Origin: JBBPYC01 sp038200275
Lineage (GTDB): Bacteria > Pseudomonadota > Gammaproteobacteria > Burkholderiales > Burkholderiaceae_C
DNA: 34,214 nucleotides
Assembly (NCBI GenBank): GCA_038200275.1
Contig: JBBPYC010000057.1
Span: 1 to 34,214, forward strand
Direction of reading: 5' to 3'
A program made the position numbers and the translations under genes. Numbering within the stretch: position 1 is the first letter of the stretch; every line of letters starts with the position of its first letter. Shown here piece by piece: positions 1-8,117 of the stretch. The notes under the pieces were generated by a model. The model saw only the letters and a program-made list of their open reading frames with translations, ran no database searches and was not told the origin of the DNA.

Positions 1-69
1 CCACGTCAACTGCGCGCGGCTGGCTTCATCCAGCGTCAGGGTCTTTCTTGCCGCCACCGTTTCATCCAC
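1..69 (-). CDS. Possible 5' end of an unidentified gene cut by the window edge
   Basis: Reading leftward from a GTG at 69 there is an open frame to base 1 encoding 23 residues (VDETVAARKTLTLDEASRAQ...). The frame is also open upstream to about 114, so the start is not settled. A GAAGG lies just before the GTG, but closer than a normal ribosome site. The short sequence does not identify a family. It could be the beginning of a transposase or regulator, or a chance frame. Confidence 0.25.
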   Translation of the reverse strand, partial: MDETVAARKTLTLDEASRAQLTW

Positions 70-87
70 CCTTCGTTGCCTGCGCCG

Positions 88-102
88 CTCAGCGCGGCTG
101 AG
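88..102. repeat. Small hairpin CTCAGC-GCG-GCTGAG
   Basis: A perfect 6-bp inverted repeat with a 3-base loop lies between the PEP-CTERM gene end (128) and the possible gene at the left edge. It could end transcription of the PEP-CTERM gene, but no T-run follows it on the minus strand. Role uncertain. Confidence 0.3.
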
Positions 103-127
103 GCTGGATTTTAGGGTGGGAAATTTG

Positions 128-784
128 TCAAGAAGAGCTTATCGACCCTGGCTTGCTGCATTCCGAAAGGCGTCGACGGGTAAGTACGAGCGCCGCAAAA
201 CTAATACCGATTAGAGCTATGGTTCCTGGCTCTGGAATCGATGTCGATCTCACCGGCACAACCGAAACCGCATCCAATAGAATAAAGCCAAAGTCATCAC
301 GAAAATTGAACGAGAGCGAAGTAGTCGAATCAATTGCGGGAGCGAAGAAGTTGAAACGCTGACTAGCGGAAGCTGACGGATTTATTAAGCTGATCAAGAG
401 AGAGCTACCAAAAAACGCGGAGAAGGAACTCGGTGACTCGTCGACGGCTTTCAGCTGAAAACTGATTTCATACGTAGTTCCGGCAAGAGTGCTTATACTT
501 TGAGAAAGCGTACCGATCGAGCCTTCCGGCCCAAAGAAAGCTTGACACTTGCCTTGGAGTGCAAATGGCGCCCCAGGACACTCAACGTTAGAGTTTGAAT
601 TGTCTCCAGACAGTGTGAAGCCGGAGAAGTCACCATTCTCGAAACCTCCATTGAGTACGATTTCACTCCGGACAAGACCGCTGTGAAGCACCGCAAGCGT
701 AAAAAGAGCCAATGCACCTGTCCGCGCAATCCACCGACCTACGCCGGGGCCACTACCCCACTGATTTTGAACTCTGTGACCCAT
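128..784 (-). CDS. PEP-CTERM sorting domain-containing secreted protein
   Basis: This 218-residue protein has an N-terminal signal segment (about residues 18-40, ALALFTLAVL core). A mature region follows that begins with a NGGFEN...FSGF pattern typical of secreted beta-sandwich (DUF642-like or carbohydrate-binding-like) proteins. The C-terminal sorting signal is clear: SIPEPGTIAL, a hydrophobic helix, then an RRR cluster, with a tail of about 13 residues beyond it. PEP-CTERM proteins are known substrates of exosortase (EpsH/XrtA) and are tied to exopolysaccharide or biofilm export. No exosortase is in this window. The ATG at 784 has a GGCGG about six bases upstream. The binding partner of the mature domain is unknown. 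Confidence 0.85.
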   Translation of the reverse strand: MGHRVQNQWGSGPGVGRWIARTGALALFTLAVLHSGLVRSEIVLNGGFENGDFSGFTLSGDNSNSNVECPGAPFALQGKCQAFFGPEGSIGTLSQSISTLAGTTYEISFQLKAVDESPSSFSAFFGSSLLISLINPSASASQRFNFFAPAIDSTTSLSFNFRDDFGFILLDAVSVVPVRSTSIPEPGTIALIGISFAALVLTRRRLSECSKPGSISSS

Positions 785-824
785 TAGAACCGCCCATTGG
801 TGATAGCCATGCTCAAAAGCTTAA

Positions 825-839
825 GCAAGATTTAAGCCG
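825..839 (-). promoter_or_regulatory. Candidate sigma-54 (-24/-12) promoter of the PEP-CTERM gene
   Basis: On the minus strand the sequence CGGCTTAAATCTTGCT has GG and GC separated by exactly 10 bases. It contains both GGC and TTGC, matching the sigma-54 pattern TGGCAC-N5-TTGC at its key positions. It sits about 40 bases upstream of the ATG at 784, which leaves room for a transcription start near 813. PEP-CTERM genes are known to be associated with a PrsK/PrsR sigma-54 regulatory system, so the placement makes sense. No activator site was identified. Confidence 0.5.
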
Positions 840-995
840 ATTTAAAAATCCTGAATAAATTAAACGACTTGTCGACCTGGAGCTCTTGGAAGCGACAGAA
901 CTGTAATATTTTTCGACGGTTTTCTGCTGTTTGGTACGGCGGTGCCTGCAATATCTACATCGCCATGGCGCTCGGCTCAGTGATTGCCAGAACGC

Positions 996-1023
996 CAGGG
1001 CTGTTCAACCAGGGCTGTTCAAC
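996..1023. repeat. Tandemly duplicated ISAs1 terminal inverted repeat (2 x 14 bp)
   Basis: Two head-to-tail copies of CAGGGCTGTTCAAC form the left terminus; the right terminus has only one. The inner copy (1010) or the outer copy (996) could be the functional end. Confidence 0.8.
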
Positions 1024-1061
1024 GCTGACAATCTGCCCTCCTTGGTGAGACGGACGGATCG

Positions 1062-1760
1062 ATGCTGACGCTGACAGACTTGAGGGATGTGGAAGACCGG
1101 CGGCGAGGCCAGGGCAGGATGTATGACCTGCCGCACGTGGTGCTGTGCTGCATCCTGGCGGTGGCCGCTGGGGCGGACTCGTACCCGGGCCATCGTGCGC
1201 TTCATCGACGTGCGCCTGGGGTGGCTGCAGCAGCACACCGCGCTGGCGTGGCGGCGGGCGCCGAGCCACACGGGATTGCGGGCGATCCTGCTGGGGCTGG
1301 ACCAGCCAGCGCTCGAGCAGGGCTTGAGACGGCGCGCCAAGGCGGCGCTGGAGGCCGAGGCCGAGGCGGTGGCCACCATCGCCGTTGATGGCAAGACCCT
1401 GCGCGGCAGCCTGGACCGCTTCGCCGATGTGGCGCCGCTGCAGTGGCTGTCGGCCTTTGCCACCGGCCAGCGCTTGGTGCTCGGGCAAGTCGCGCTGGCC
1501 GACGGCGACAAGGGCGGGGAGGTTGCCGCCGCGCAGCGCCTGATTGAGGCGCTGGGCCTCACCGGCAAGCTGTTCACGCTGGACGCGCTGCACACCCAAA
1601 AAAACACTGCAAATCGCGGTTGACAGCGGCAACGACGTGCTGGTGCAGCTCAAGGGCAACCAGCCCAACCTGCAGCAAAAGGTCATGGCCACCGCCGAGG
1701 CGCAGCCGCCCGGCGACACCTACCATCATGACCAAGCCGGTCAGCGCAACCGTATCGAGT
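1062..1760 (+). pseudogene. ISAs1-family transposase, N-terminal part (frameshifted)
   Basis: The reading starts MLTLTDLRDVEDRRRGQGR and continues through the family N-terminal domain (LPHVVLCCILAVAAGADSY). At 1184-1186 an extra C in TACCCGGG shifts the frame. The continuation, ...RAIVRFIDVRLGWLQQH... with the DDE-domain stretch AVDGKTLRGS, runs to about 1600. There an extra A in an A7 run (1598-1604) shifts it again. The last part, TLQIAVDSGNDVLVQLKGNQ, runs to GQRNRIES, where the IS5-like element is inserted. The family normally encodes one uninterrupted DDE transposase, so this copy cannot make one without repair. The A7 run does not give the needed frame by a standard -1 slip. Confidence 0.8.
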
Positions 1761-3247
1761 CCGCCCTGAACAATTCAGTTTTCATGCAAGCGCAAGCTGA
1801 GAAGACATGCGCTGCGGTGGCATTGAATCTGGCGTGTCCACGCAGATTTGAGTGCAAAGAAGCCGCAGCTTGGCCAGGATCAGCCGCAGGTTGTGCCCGG
1901 CGCCGCACAGCACCGCATGCAGCGCGTCGCCCAGGGCGCCTTTGAGCGGGTTTCTGGCCAGTCGCCCGTCCATCTTCATGTGCCCGATCGCCGGCTCGAT
2001 GGCGCTGCGTCGGTGGATCATTGCCCTCAGCGCTCGGGTGATGCCGCGCTTTTGGCCCAAGCGCAGGATGCGCACCCCGTCGACTTCCACGCCCCGGTAG
2101 CCCTTGTCCACGATCGCTGTCGTTGGTTTGCGCTTGGCCAGGATGCCTACCTGCTCCAGTGTCTCTTGCAGCGTGTGACCGTCGTACGGATTGCCCGGCA
2201 TCGAACGCATGCCTACCACCAGCCCTTCCTTCAGGGTCGTGGCGATGCTTACCTTCACGCCGAACTCGTAGGGTGTGCGCGCTTTGCCTTTGGAGATGCA
2301 CTCGACTTCGGGTGCGTGCAAGGCGTACAGCTTGTGCTTGTCCTTGCGGGCTTGAGCGAGGATGCGGCCGGCGCGAGCGAGCAAGTCGCTGACCTGGGTT
2401 CGTGCCTGCTCGGGCAGCGCGTTGAGCTGGCGCGCCACCTCGCGCTGCACCCGACCCACGCGCGTGCGCAGGGTGCGAATGGCGCGACGCATGCGCTTGA
2501 ACTGCTTGGCGTGGGCGTAGCGTCCGATCTGCGCGGCAAGGCGCGGGGCGACTCGGTTGTAGTTCTGGCGCAGCGCCACGCCGTGTTCGTTGGCAGCTTT
2601 CACCAAGTGCTGGCGGCTCTTCTCCAGCAGACGACTGTCGGTGGGATACGCAATGGCTTTGGGCATGCCGGTGGTATCAACGATGACCCGATCCACGCTG
2701 GAGGCCCGCGCGATGCCACCGCGCCGTGCAGCCTCGATGCTGACCATCAACAACGTCTCCACGCCTTCTTCGCCGATGCGCTTTCTCCAGCGCGTCAGGC
2801 TACTGGGATCGATCGGGGCTTCAGTCTGCAGGTAGACCTCGCCGCAAAAAAACTGCCAGTACGGGGTTCTCCACCCAGGTGTTGACGACTGCCTCGTCTG
2901 AGGCATCGAAGGTGTGCTGCAAGTACAGCAGCCCAGCGACCAGTCGCGGCGGCAGCGCCGGGCGGCCGCGGCTGGAGGTGAAGCAGGCGGCCGAAGGTGC
3001 GCTCGATCTCGGACCAGTCGATCAAGCCGGCCAGGCGCACCAGCAGGTGGCGCAGATTGATCTGCTCATCGAGTCGAGCACGAAACAGCCCATGGGTCTG
3101 TGCCGACGTCGGTTGTGGGCCCATCGAAACCTCGTCGAAACTTGCAGGGAAACTGCCTTGCTCAACACTCTATCCTGCAAATCACGCGCTAGAAAAGTCA
3201 AGAGATCATCAACAGAATCAAAGGCTTGCGAATTGTCTAGGCCGGAC
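1759..3247 (-). mobile_element. IS5-like element nested in the ISAs1 transposase gene
   Basis: The ends are imperfect inverted repeats: GTCCGCCCTGAACAATTC at 1759-1776 and, on the other strand, GTCCGGCCTAGACAATTC at 3230-3247 (15 of 18 identical). TATCGAGTC occurs at 1753-1761 and again at 3248-3256. The target duplication is therefore 6 to 9 bp, since the GTC may belong to either the target or the element. The element carries one transposase on the minus strand, and removing it joins the two halves of the ISAs1 transposase at R-I-E-S. Confidence 0.75.
1782..3124 (-). pseudogene. IS5-family transposase, broken by two frameshifts
   Basis: The first frame from the ATG at 3124 gives MGPQPTSAQTHGLFRARLDE and the family N-terminus (INLRHLLVRLAGLIDWSEIE...FGRLLHLQPRPP). 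Near 2960 the frame changes and the family continues as ALPPRLVAGLLYLQHTFDAS...VVNTWVEN. Near 2863-2866 (a run of four G on the plus strand) it changes again into the long C-terminal frame. That frame has WQFFCGE, SSLTRWRKRIGEEGVE, VDTTGMPKAIAYPTD, VDKGYRG and HRRSAIEPAIGHMK, the DDE-domain blocks of IS5-type transposases. All three pieces are collinear, so this is one gene with two single-base shifts. Confidence 0.8.
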
Positions 3248-3674
3248 TATCGAGTCACGCAGCACCTCGGTGTGGACAGTGGCCGCTGACGCTCTGGGGC
3301 TCGAGTGGTCGCTGGTGCGCTGCGTGGTTCAGGTCCAGCGCCACACGGAAGTGTTCAACACCGCCCGCGCCGCCTGGCAGCCACGCCGCGAGACGGCGTG
3401 GTACGTCTGTACCCGCGAGCTGTCGGCCGCCCAAGCCCACCAAGCCGTGCGCAACCACTGGGCAGTCGAAAACGCCCTGCACCATGTGCGCGACGTTGTC
3501 TTGGGCGAAGACGCCAGCCGCATCCGCACCCAGCCGGGCGTCTTCGCCCAACTGCGCACCTGCGCCTTGAACCTGCTGCGCCATGCCGGCCACCACAACA
3601 TCAAGGCCGCCCGCCAAATCATCGGCTGGTCACAGCAAGCGCTGCTGCACTTGTGCCAGAAGTTGCAGCATTGA
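3248..3674 (+). pseudogene. ISAs1-family transposase, C-terminal part
   Basis: After the nested element the interrupted frame resumes (TIESRSTSVWTVAADALGLE). It runs through the family C-terminal region, RHTEVFN...ETAWYVCTRELSA, NHWAVENALHHVRDVVLGED and AQLRTCALNLLRHAG, to a TGA at 3672-3674, just before the right terminal repeat. NHWAVEN-LHWxxDVxxxED is the hallmark C-terminal block of ISAs1 transposases. Confidence 0.8.
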
Positions 3675-3684
3675 ACAGCCCTGG

Positions 3685-4183
3685 AGCCCAATCGCACCAA
3701 AGTGGACGCCAGAGCACCGATCAGCACCGACCGAGCGTTCGCGCTGGCTGGCTCGGCCGGCACGCTGACCGGTCACGCGGTGTTGCCGATCCTGGATGAG
3801 GCCAAGGTGCCGATCGTTGAAATGTTCACTGGAGCGCAAAGCCTGCGCGAGCCGCTGAGCCGCTGAGCCGCTGAGCCGCAATGTGTTCCATGTGCGCGCA
3901 ACTTACAACGACGAGACCGAACCGATCGTGGCACACCTGAACGACACGCTGGGTCCAAAGAAAATCGCGGTGTTCTATCAAGACGACGCTTACGGCAAGG
4001 CGGGCTTGGCGGGTGTCGAGCGTGCATTGGCCAGACGTCAGTTGCAACCCGCGTCGCTCGGCACGGTCGAGCGCAGCATGGGTGGCCATCGAAAAGGCGC
4101 TGCAGTCGATCCTGCCGGCCGCGCCGGACGTGATCGCACAAATCAGCGCGTACAAAGCAAGTGCCGGGTGTCACGCGTTGTGA
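3685..4183 (+). pseudogene. Remnant of a periplasmic binding protein of the branched-chain amino acid ABC transporter type
   Basis: Three frames in sequence match this family (Peripla_BP_6). 3685-3850 gives PNRTKVDARAP...FALAGSAGTLTGHAVLPIL...VPIVEMFTGAQSLREP. 3880-4080 gives RNVFHVRATYNDETEPIVAH...KKIAVFYQDDAYGKAGLAGV. 4086-4183 gives VAIEKALQSILPAAPDVIAQ and ISAYKASAG, then a stop. The N-terminus with its signal peptide is missing because the remnant begins at the IS right end. An 8-bp repeat expansion at 3849-3880 causes the first shift, and a small deletion or shift near 4075-4085 the second. The C-terminal lobe is also absent. It cannot encode a working binding protein. Confidence 0.75.
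3849..3880 (+). repeat. Octanucleotide tandem repeat GAGCCGCT x 4 in the pseudogene
   Basis: Four 8-bp units (the last ends in A instead of T). With only two units the reading frame would be continuous as L-R-E-P-L-S-R-N-V-F-H-V-R. The two extra units add 16 bp and break it. Confidence 0.85.
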
Positions 4184-4257
4184 AGCCGAATTGAAGTTCG
4201 GCCTGTTTCGAGGGTGCCGACACCGCAAAACATTGCTGATCGCCGTTTCCTTCAACA

Positions 4258-5097
4258 TTACGGTGCAAGCAGCAACGCCGGGTCCACCATGGCCTGATTC
4301 AGACTGACCGACCAGTGCAGGTGTGGCCCGGTGACCCGCCCTGTGGCGCCCACCGCGCCGATGCGTGCACCCGCCGCCACCACGTCGCCGGGTTTGACGG
4401 CGATCTCGCTCAAGTGACAGACCATCGTGAGCAGCCCGCGGCCATGGTCGAGCCAGATCGTGTTGCCGTTAAAAAAATAGTCCCCCACGTCGATTACGCG
4501 GCCGGCTGCTGGTGCCAACACCGGCGTGCCCGTGGCCGCGGCAATGTCCATTCCGCTGTGGGGATTGCGCGGCTGGCCATTGAAGACACGGCGCAGTCCG
4601 AACGAGCTCGACCGCCTGCCTTCGGTCGGCGCCCGCATGCGCAGCGTGCTGGGTACGGCGTCGCTGAACGTGCCCGATACCTGCTCCAGATGCTTTTTCT
4701 CGTGCTGATAACGCGTCGTGTCGGCCGCGGACAAATCAACCTTGCCAGGCGCCACCTTCAAGCGCTGTTCGGCGTAACGAAAGGGCTTCACTTCAAAGCC
4801 GATGGTCTCGTCCGGCTGGCCTGTCTGGCTGACGCGCACCGAGCGTCGCCCAGGCGTTGCGCTCAACGGAATGCCGACCACGGCGGTCCAGCTGATCGCA
4901 TCGCCGATCACAAGTACCGGCGCGCGGTCGAATCGGGCGCGCGGCCGCGTCGCCGCCGGTCCCAGGTCAACCAGCGCGATGCCGCCAGGCACCGGTTGTG
5001 CGCGCGGCAATTCGTAGGAGAAGCTGGGCAATGCATACAGCCCGAGCAGCAACGCAAGTGCGGGAGAGGCCAGGTGCCCGGAGATCGATGGATGCAT
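4258..5097 (-). CDS. M23 family metallopeptidase (LytM-type), exported
   Basis: From the ATG at 5097 the protein has 279 residues. It starts with a signal-like segment (ALALLLGLYALPSFSYE, residues 13-29), then a beta-rich N-terminal region, then the M23 domain from about residue 165. The zinc ligands are visible: H180 and D184 in HSGMD and H261 in GPHLHW, with H228 in MVCHLS as the usual catalytic histidine. The family cuts peptide crosslinks in peptidoglycan, or acts as an amidase activator when ligands are lost; here all ligands are present. The frame is open to 5199, but the start at 5097 puts the hydrophobic segment near the N-terminus and leaves an intergenic space to the divergent gene at 5235. 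Confidence 0.85.
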   Translation of the reverse strand: MHPSISGHLASPALALLLGLYALPSFSYELPRAQPVPGGIALVDLGPAATRPRARFDRAPVLVIGDAISWTAVVGIPLSATPGRRSVRVSQTGQPDETIGFEVKPFRYAEQRLKVAPGKVDLSAADTTRYQHEKKHLEQVSGTFSDAVPSTLRMRAPTEGRRSSSFGLRRVFNGQPRNPHSGMDIAAATGTPVLAPAAGRVIDVGDYFFNGNTIWLDHGRGLLTMVCHLSEIAVKPGDVVAAGARIGAVGATGRVTGPHLHWSVSLNQAMVDPALLLAP

Positions 5098-5234
5098 GAG
5101 TCGAAGGTATGCCAAACGCGGTGCGAGACGGCAAAAAAGTTGATGGCAAGTGGACTGGATGGGGCCAAGCGGCGGCATCGGTTCTTCTTGGCAAAGCATA
5201 ACCAGCCGTCACGCGCACTTTCAGAGCGCAGCGA

Positions 5235-6098
5235 ATGTTCGCTACATTGCAGACAATGAACGAAATGACCTGTTTCCGATTCGACATGCACGGCCCCATC
5301 GCACACCTTGTGCTGTCACGGCCCGACGCGCTGAACACGATGAGCCCGCTGTTCTGGCGCGAACTCGATGATGTGCTGACGCAGCTCCAGCGCAGTGGCG
5401 AAGCTCGCGCGCTGGTGATCTCCAGCACCGGCAAGCACTTTTGTGCCGGCATGGCGCTTGACACATTCGACGGCAGCCTCTCGATGGACGACCAGAGCCC
5501 GGAAGGCCGCGCCGCCATGTTCGAAACGTTGGTTGACATGCAGACGACGTTCAACAAGATCGAAGCGCTGCGGCTGCCGGTGATCGCAGCCATCCAGGGC
5601 GGCTGCATCGGCGGTGCGGTCGACTTGGTGACCACGTGCTGCATCCGCTACGCGTCGGCGGATGCGTTTTTCTGCATCCAGGAGATCAACATCGGCATGG
5701 CAGCCGATCTGGGCACGTTGCAGCGCCTGCCCAAGTTGATGCCGATCGGGGTGGTGAAAGAGCTGGCCTACACCGGGCGCCGGCTGTCCGCGCAGAAGGC
5801 GCTCGGCCACGGGTTGGTCAACGAGGTGTTCGACACGTCGCAGGCGTGTGTGGACGCGGCGTTGCAATGCGCGGCTGAGATCGCGGTCAAGCCACCGGTG
5901 GCGATCTGGGGCAGCAAGCAGGCGATCAACTACGCGCGCGACCACTCAGTGGATGACGCGCTCAAGCAGATGGGCTGGTTGCAAGGCGCCATCTGGAGCA
6001 ACCGCCATGTGCAGGAAGCGGTGCGTGCGCGCAGCGAGAAACGCACGCCGGAATTTCCGCCGCTGGTGCCGGTGCAGTCGTTTCAAGAACGCACCTGA
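5235..6098 (+). CDS. Crotonase-family protein, delta(3,5)-delta(2,4)-dienoyl-CoA isomerase-like
   Basis: This 287-residue protein has the crotonase fold signatures: oxyanion-hole segments KHFCAGMALD (67-76) and QGGCIGGAVDL (121-131). It keeps all three acidic residues known for mammalian dienoyl-CoA isomerase ECH1 at the right spacing: D130 (AVDL), E150 (CIQEINIG) and D158 (GMAADLG), followed by TLQRLPK. It therefore probably isomerises dienoyl-CoA during breakdown of unsaturated fatty acids with odd-numbered double bonds, rather than acting as a simple hydratase. Start codons at 5235, 5256 and 5265 are possible; none has a good ribosome site. It stands alone, divergent from the M23 gene. Confidence 0.85.
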   Translation: MFATLQTMNEMTCFRFDMHGPIAHLVLSRPDALNTMSPLFWRELDDVLTQLQRSGEARALVISSTGKHFCAGMALDTFDGSLSMDDQSPEGRAAMFETLVDMQTTFNKIEALRLPVIAAIQGGCIGGAVDLVTTCCIRYASADAFFCIQEINIGMAADLGTLQRLPKLMPIGVVKELAYTGRRLSAQKALGHGLVNEVFDTSQACVDAALQCAAEIAVKPPVAIWGSKQAINYARDHSVDDALKQMGWLQGAIWSNRHVQEAVRARSEKRTPEFPPLVPVQSFQERT

Positions 6099-6182
6099 TC
6101 CGCCAGGCACGCGCGGGCAATCACTGCGGCCAGGCCAGGTCAGCGGCCGACCCCATCCCCCGCCATCGCTGGTCGGCTTCGC

Positions 6183-7064
6183 CTATTGCCGAGCGGTCCG
6201 CACATTGCGCGGCAGGGTCTGCGGGTGGCTCGTGCGAAAGGGGTTGATGTCAATACCGCCGCGGCGCGTGTAGCGCGCCAGCACCGTGAGCCGGATGGGC
6301 CGACAGCGCTGCAGGATGTCGGTGAAGATGCGTTCCACGCAGTGCTCGTGAAAGTCTTCGTGGTGGCGAAAACTCACCACGTATTTCAGCAGCCCGCCCT
6401 GCTCGATTTGCGGGCCGCTGTAGGCGATCTGTACGCTGCCCCAGTCGGGCTGCCCTGTGACCGGACAGTTGGTCTTGAGCAGGTTGCTGGTCAACACTTC
6501 AGTAACCGGGGTCTCATCAAACGTGGCTCGCAACAGGTCGGGCGCAGGCGTGTAGCGGTCGCATTCGACGTCGAGCCGGTCCAGGCTCAGGCCGGACAAC
6601 TCCTGCACCATCTGCTGGTCGAACAGCTCAGGCGCGATCAGGCTGCAGCCGACTTGGGCACGCACTGGGCCGCCGCGCCAGATGGCTTCGCTCAAGTCCG
6701 CGCGTATCTGGTCCCGCACGCTTTGCGCGTCGGGAAACCGGGTGTTCGCAAAGCCGTTCAGATACAGCTTGAGCGACTTGCTCTCGACGATATGGGTGCT
6801 CTCACACGGCACCGTCAGGTTTGCGATTGCCAGCATCGGTTTGCCGCGCGGATTCAACCAGCACAGCTCGAAAGCGGTCCACAGGTCGGCACCGAAAAAC
6901 GGCAGCGGCGCCGCCGCGCCCAAGCCGAGCTGGTTGCGTTGTTCGGCACGGGCGATCGGAAACAGCAGCGTCGCGTCGTGCCGATCGGACGGCTTGCTCG
7001 CCTGGCCGAGCGGCGAGCCCTGGGCGGCGACGGCACTGCCTTGCGGCGGTTGAAGGGGCGTCAT
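6183..7064 (-). CDS. queF: NADPH-dependent 7-cyano-7-deazaguanine reductase QueF
   Basis: QueF reduces preQ0 to preQ1 in queuosine biosynthesis, a tRNA modification. The 293-residue length fits the long two-domain form of proteobacteria. The QueF motif ESKSLKLYLNGF is at 94-105. The catalytic cysteine C200 sits in LKTNCPVTGQPDWGSV, with D207 following, and the substrate-binding SFRHHEDFHE block is near the C-terminus. The ATG (7062-7064) overlaps the stop of the upstream hydrolase gene in an ATGA arrangement, so the two are translationally coupled. A run of about 30 residues before the conserved core (ATLLFPIAR) is unusually long. Confidence 0.93.
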   Translation of the reverse strand: MTPLQPPQGSAVAAQGSPLGQASKPSDRHDATLLFPIARAEQRNQLGLGAAAPLPFFGADLWTAFELCWLNPRGKPMLAIANLTVPCESTHIVESKSLKLYLNGFANTRFPDAQSVRDQIRADLSEAIWRGGPVRAQVGCSLIAPELFDQQMVQELSGLSLDRLDVECDRYTPAPDLLRATFDETPVTEVLTSNLLKTNCPVTGQPDWGSVQIAYSGPQIEQGGLLKYVVSFRHHEDFHEHCVERIFTDILQRCRPIRLTVLARYTRRGGIDINPFRTSHPQTLPRNVRTARQ

Positions 7065-7969
7065 GCAGCCTCCGCCTTATGTTGCGAGGTGGGCACAGCC
7101 GCCAAGTGCGCCAGCAGCGGTTCCAGCAGCAAGGGCAGCAACCCCGGTGCCAGGTCATGACCCATGCCGTCGATGGCGACCAGCCGGGCGTCCGGTATCC
7201 GGCGTGCGGTGTCGGCGCCGCATGCAAATGGCACCAACGGGTCGGCCTTGCCATGCAGCACCAGCGCCGGCACCTTGATGCAGCGCAGCTCGGCCGCACG
7301 CTGCGTGTCGGCGCCGATGGCGAGCAGTTGCCGCGCAACGCCCGCACGGTTCACGCCGCGTGCAGCCGCGGCCAGCACGCCCGCCTTCAGCTCCGCGTCG
7401 GTGGTGGCGAACCCAGGACTGCCGATCAAACGAAGCAGCGCCATCGAATGCGCAAGCTGGGCGGCTGGTGTGTTGTCTTTCGGCTTGCGCATCAACGCGC
7501 GCAGCACGTCCGGCCGCGGGTTCGGCAGCCCGCGTGCGCCGCTCGAACTCATGATGCTGGTCAGGCTCAGGACGCGGCGCGGTGCGGCCAGTGCGATCCG
7601 TTGCGCGATCATGCCGCCCATGCTGACGCCAAGCACGTGCGCGCAATCGATGCTTAGTGCATCCAGCACGCCGATCGCATCGTGCGCCATGTCGGCCAGC
7701 TGGTACGGTGCGCGCGGTGTGAAGCCGAACCGCGCCTGCGTCATCGCCCACACCAGGTTTGGCACGCCGAGCTCATTGAAGTGATGACTCAAGCCCACAT
7801 CGCGGTTGTCATGCCGGATCACGCGGTAGCCAGCATCGACCAGCCCCTGCACGAAGCCTTGCGGCCAGGCGACCAGCTGCATGCCGAGTCCCATGATGAG
7901 CAGCACGGTCGGCCCGCTGCCGCCCGAGTCCTCGACTTCGATTGAGATGCCATTTGCTTCGATTTTCAT
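7061..7969 (-). CDS. Alpha/beta hydrolase
   Basis: From the ATG at 7969 (MKIEANGISIEVEDSG) the protein has 302 residues. It shows the alpha/beta-hydrolase layout: oxyanion region LLIMGLGMQ, nucleophile elbow GVSMGG with S116, the acid in HGKADPLVP and the base in GMGHDLAPG. Substrate cannot be told from sequence; relatives are esterases. The frame is open upstream to 8110, with another ATG at 7999, but neither start has a clear ribosome site and homology begins at MKIE. It overlaps queF by four bases (ATGA), so both are probably made from one mRNA, although a role in queuosine synthesis is not implied. Confidence 0.8.
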   Translation of the reverse strand: MKIEANGISIEVEDSGGSGPTVLLIMGLGMQLVAWPQGFVQGLVDAGYRVIRHDNRDVGLSHHFNELGVPNLVWAMTQARFGFTPRAPYQLADMAHDAIGVLDALSIDCAHVLGVSMGGMIAQRIALAAPRRVLSLTSIMSSSGARGLPNPRPDVLRALMRKPKDNTPAAQLAHSMALLRLIGSPGFATTDAELKAGVLAAAARGVNRAGVARQLLAIGADTQRAAELRCIKVPALVLHGKADPLVPFACGADTARRIPDARLVAIDGMGHDLAPGLLPLLLEPLLAHLAAVPTSQHKAEAA

Positions 7970-8117
7970 AGCGAAAAACGTTGGCGGTTCAAGCGCCATC
8001 CCTACTTTTAATAAATTCTTCGTTGACGAAGGCCACCGCGCTGGTTGAGCCCGATAAGGCGTAGCTTGACCGGCCAGGTGCCGCAGGGTCCGCGGAGCTG
8101 GCTCTGCCACGCTGCTG

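Larger units (their letters stand above)
996..3683 (+). mobile_element. Degraded ISAs1-family insertion sequence interrupted by an IS5-like element
   Basis: The left end carries CAGGGCTGTTCAAC twice in tandem (996-1009 and 1010-1023). The right end carries the inverted copy TTGAACAGCCCTG (3671-3683). Between them lies an ISAs1-type (H-repeat-associated) transposase split by an inserted element. No target duplication is seen at the outer ends: bases left of 996 and right of 3683 do not match. Together with the missing N-terminus of the adjacent binding-protein remnant, this suggests a deletion or rearrangement on one side. Confidence 0.8.

Noticed and set aside
1598..1604. A7 run as a programmed frameshift signal in the ISAs1 transposase
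   Set aside because: The frame needed is +1 relative to the upstream reading, which the standard -1 slippery mechanism does not give; a second unrelated shift upstream also points to decay or error.
1848..2885. 345-codon plus-strand frame
   Set aside because: Antisense to the IS5-like transposase, which is collinear with its family.
6186..7160. 324-codon plus-strand frame over queF
   Set aside because: Antisense to queF, which has all catalytic residues; no motif in the plus-strand reading.
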